Shown here one piece after another: positions 63,257-64,000 of a DNA stretch of 64,000 bases. A program made the translations under genes and the position numbers. The notes under the pieces were generated by a model. It saw nothing but the letters and a program-made list of their open reading frames with translations. It searched no databases and was not told the DNA's origin. Position 1 is the stretch's first letter, and every line of letters starts with the position of its first letter. This DNA is from Winogradskyella sediminis (lineage in GTDB: Bacteria > Bacteroidota > Bacteroidia > Flavobacteriales > Flavobacteriaceae), in assembly GCF_003387355.1 (NCBI RefSeq), contig NZ_QUNH01000001.1:1002023-1066022 (forward strand). The letters run 5' to 3'.

Positions 63257-64000
63257 CTAACTACGCTTCTTGCGTTTTTTCTTCTTCTTTTTCTTCGATT
63301 TAGAAAGATCTTGTTTAGGATGTACTAATGTCATCTCGTCAATGAGATGCTTTGCACCAGCATATTTATCAACTATAAAAAGTACGTAGCGTAAATCTAC
63401 CATGATGTTTCGGCAAATTTCCGGATCGTAATTCATGTCGCTCATTGTTCCTTCCCAAACACGGTCAAAATTCAATCCAACTAAATTCCCATGAGCATCA
63501 ATGGCCGGACTTCCAGAATTCCCTCCTGTAGTATGATTAGTTCCTAAAAAGCACACAGGCACTTTTCCATTTTTGTCGGCATATTGTCCATAATCTTTGG
63601 CATCGTACAAATCAATTAATTTTTGAGGAACATCAAATTCATAATCACCAGGAATGTATTTTTCTATAACACCTTCTAAATAACTTACAGGATTATAATA
63701 TACCGCATCTCTTGGAGAGTAACCTCTAACTTGTCCGTAGGTAACACGTAGTGTACTATTTGCATCAGGGAAGTAACGCTCGTTAGGTAATGCTTCCATT
63801 AAGGCAGTCATGTACTGTGTTTGTAAAGCGGTTATTGGAGCGTTCTTTGCTTTGTATTCAGCATCAATGGTGGTAAAAAACTCATCAATGATAGGTTTAG
63901 CATAAGCAAATGCAGCATCGCTATTAAGGTTTTTAATTACGGTTTCGGCATCACCTTCTAGTAATAGTAAAGCAGAATCTAAGTTGGTAAAGGCCGTGTT
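63257..64000 (-). CDS. S46 family dipeptidyl-peptidase (partial), DPP11-like
   Basis: The minus-strand frame is open to the right edge; the N-terminus and the catalytic His/Asp are outside the window. The visible 248 residues include the nucleophile motif GGNSGSPAID. Then comes NFDRVWEGTMSDMNYDPEICRNIMVDLRYVLFIVDKY, split by me as NFDRVWEG and NIMVDLRYVLFIVDKY. The Arg after NFD sits where DPP11 enzymes have the Arg that selects Asp/Glu, and DPP7 has Gly (from memory). The end is a lysine/arginine run (KKKKKKRKKRS). Periplasmic peptide breakdown. Confidence 0.9.
   Translation of the reverse strand, partial: NTAFTNLDSALLLLEGDAETVIKNLNSDAAFAYAKPIIDEFFTTIDAEYKAKNAPITALQTQYMTALMEALPNERYFPDANSTLRVTYGQVRGYSPRDAVYYNPVSYLEGVIEKYIPGDYEFDVPQKLIDLYDAKDYGQYADKNGKVPVCFLGTNHTTGGNSGSPAIDAHGNLVGLNFDRVWEGTMSDMNYDPEICRNIMVDLRYVLFIVDKYAGAKHLIDEMTLVHPKQDLSKSKKKKKKKRKKRS

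Noticed and set aside
1..64000. CRISPR array, insertion sequence, prophage or tRNA/rRNA genes
   Set aside because: I read through for spaced repeats, transposase or integrase proteins, and cloverleaf-type sequences ending CCA and found none; small tRNAs could still be missed by eye.

Overview
The window is chromosomal DNA of a low-GC member of the Flavobacteriaceae (Bacteroidota), probably a marine gliding bacterium of the Olleya/Bizionia/Formosa/Psychroserpens type. The support is: gldD and gldE (gliding motility) beside ssb and mutY; several TonB-dependent receptors with carboxypeptidase-regulatory-like N-terminal domains; GLPGLI-family proteins; TAnnTTTG-type -7 promoter elements; almost no Shine-Dalgarno sequences; and Bacteroidota-specific families (DUF3127, DUF4301, DUF3098, CCC-motif protein, S46 peptidase). 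The genus is inferred, not shown. I saw no tRNA, rRNA, CRISPR array, transposase or prophage.

Layout. 1-1518: ribF (cut by the left edge) and pth. 1636-8022: an accessory envelope region on the minus strand. Two tandem cassettes each have a long structured leader, a small Cys-containing exported protein, a GLPGLI protein and an outer-membrane barrel; the barrel is intact in the left cassette and a decayed remnant in the right. The leaders (about 470 bp) are almost the same while the coding genes have diverged. 8272-16216: tyrosine and tryptophan catabolism (hmgA, hppD, tryptophan 2,3-dioxygenase) with a DUF3108 protein, an M23 peptidase and pgi. 16378-20559: TonB receptor plus lipoprotein. 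20642-24207: gldD-gldE-ssb-mutY. 24342-26498: HU, a 29-residue very basic protein, and RNase G. 26561-34944: Bax-inhibitor-like protein, zinc peptidase, alanine dehydrogenase, small envelope genes, leuS and an OMP. 35185-46364: the conserved block ftsX-DUF3098-uppP-truB, apparently split by an 8-kb carbon-utilisation island (36736-44811) with glycerate kinase, sodium symporter, GH63-type glycosidase, TonB receptor and a divergent LacI regulator. 46445-53412: TonB-like protein, thioredoxin-like protein, tag, aat, DUF3127, flavin reductase, histidine kinase, HIT protein, greA. 53778-61570: a degenerate Rieske-like lipoprotein, a TPP-riboswitch-controlled TonB receptor, arfB, DUF4301, and a thiamine-related set (NadR-like ATPase, PnuC/PnuT transporter, thiamine-binding protein), then pcrB and a phosphopantetheinyl transferase. 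61700-64000: ahcY and an S46 dipeptidyl-peptidase cut by the right edge.

How the genes work together. Three systems stand out. (1) The island at 36736-44811 reads as a pathway for a glycerate-containing compatible solute (glucosyl- or mannosylglycerate): uptake by TonB receptor and symporter, cleavage by the GH63-type hydrolase, glycerate phosphorylation, LacI control. (2) A TPP riboswitch in front of the receptor at 54206-56422, next to PnuT-like and thiamine-binding genes, marks thiamine salvage. (3) The duplicated leader-plus-small-protein cassettes at 4319-7590 look like the least described feature: a structured leader with repeated TAGAAGTC boxes and covarying stems, tied to small exported proteins and GLPGLI proteins of unknown function.
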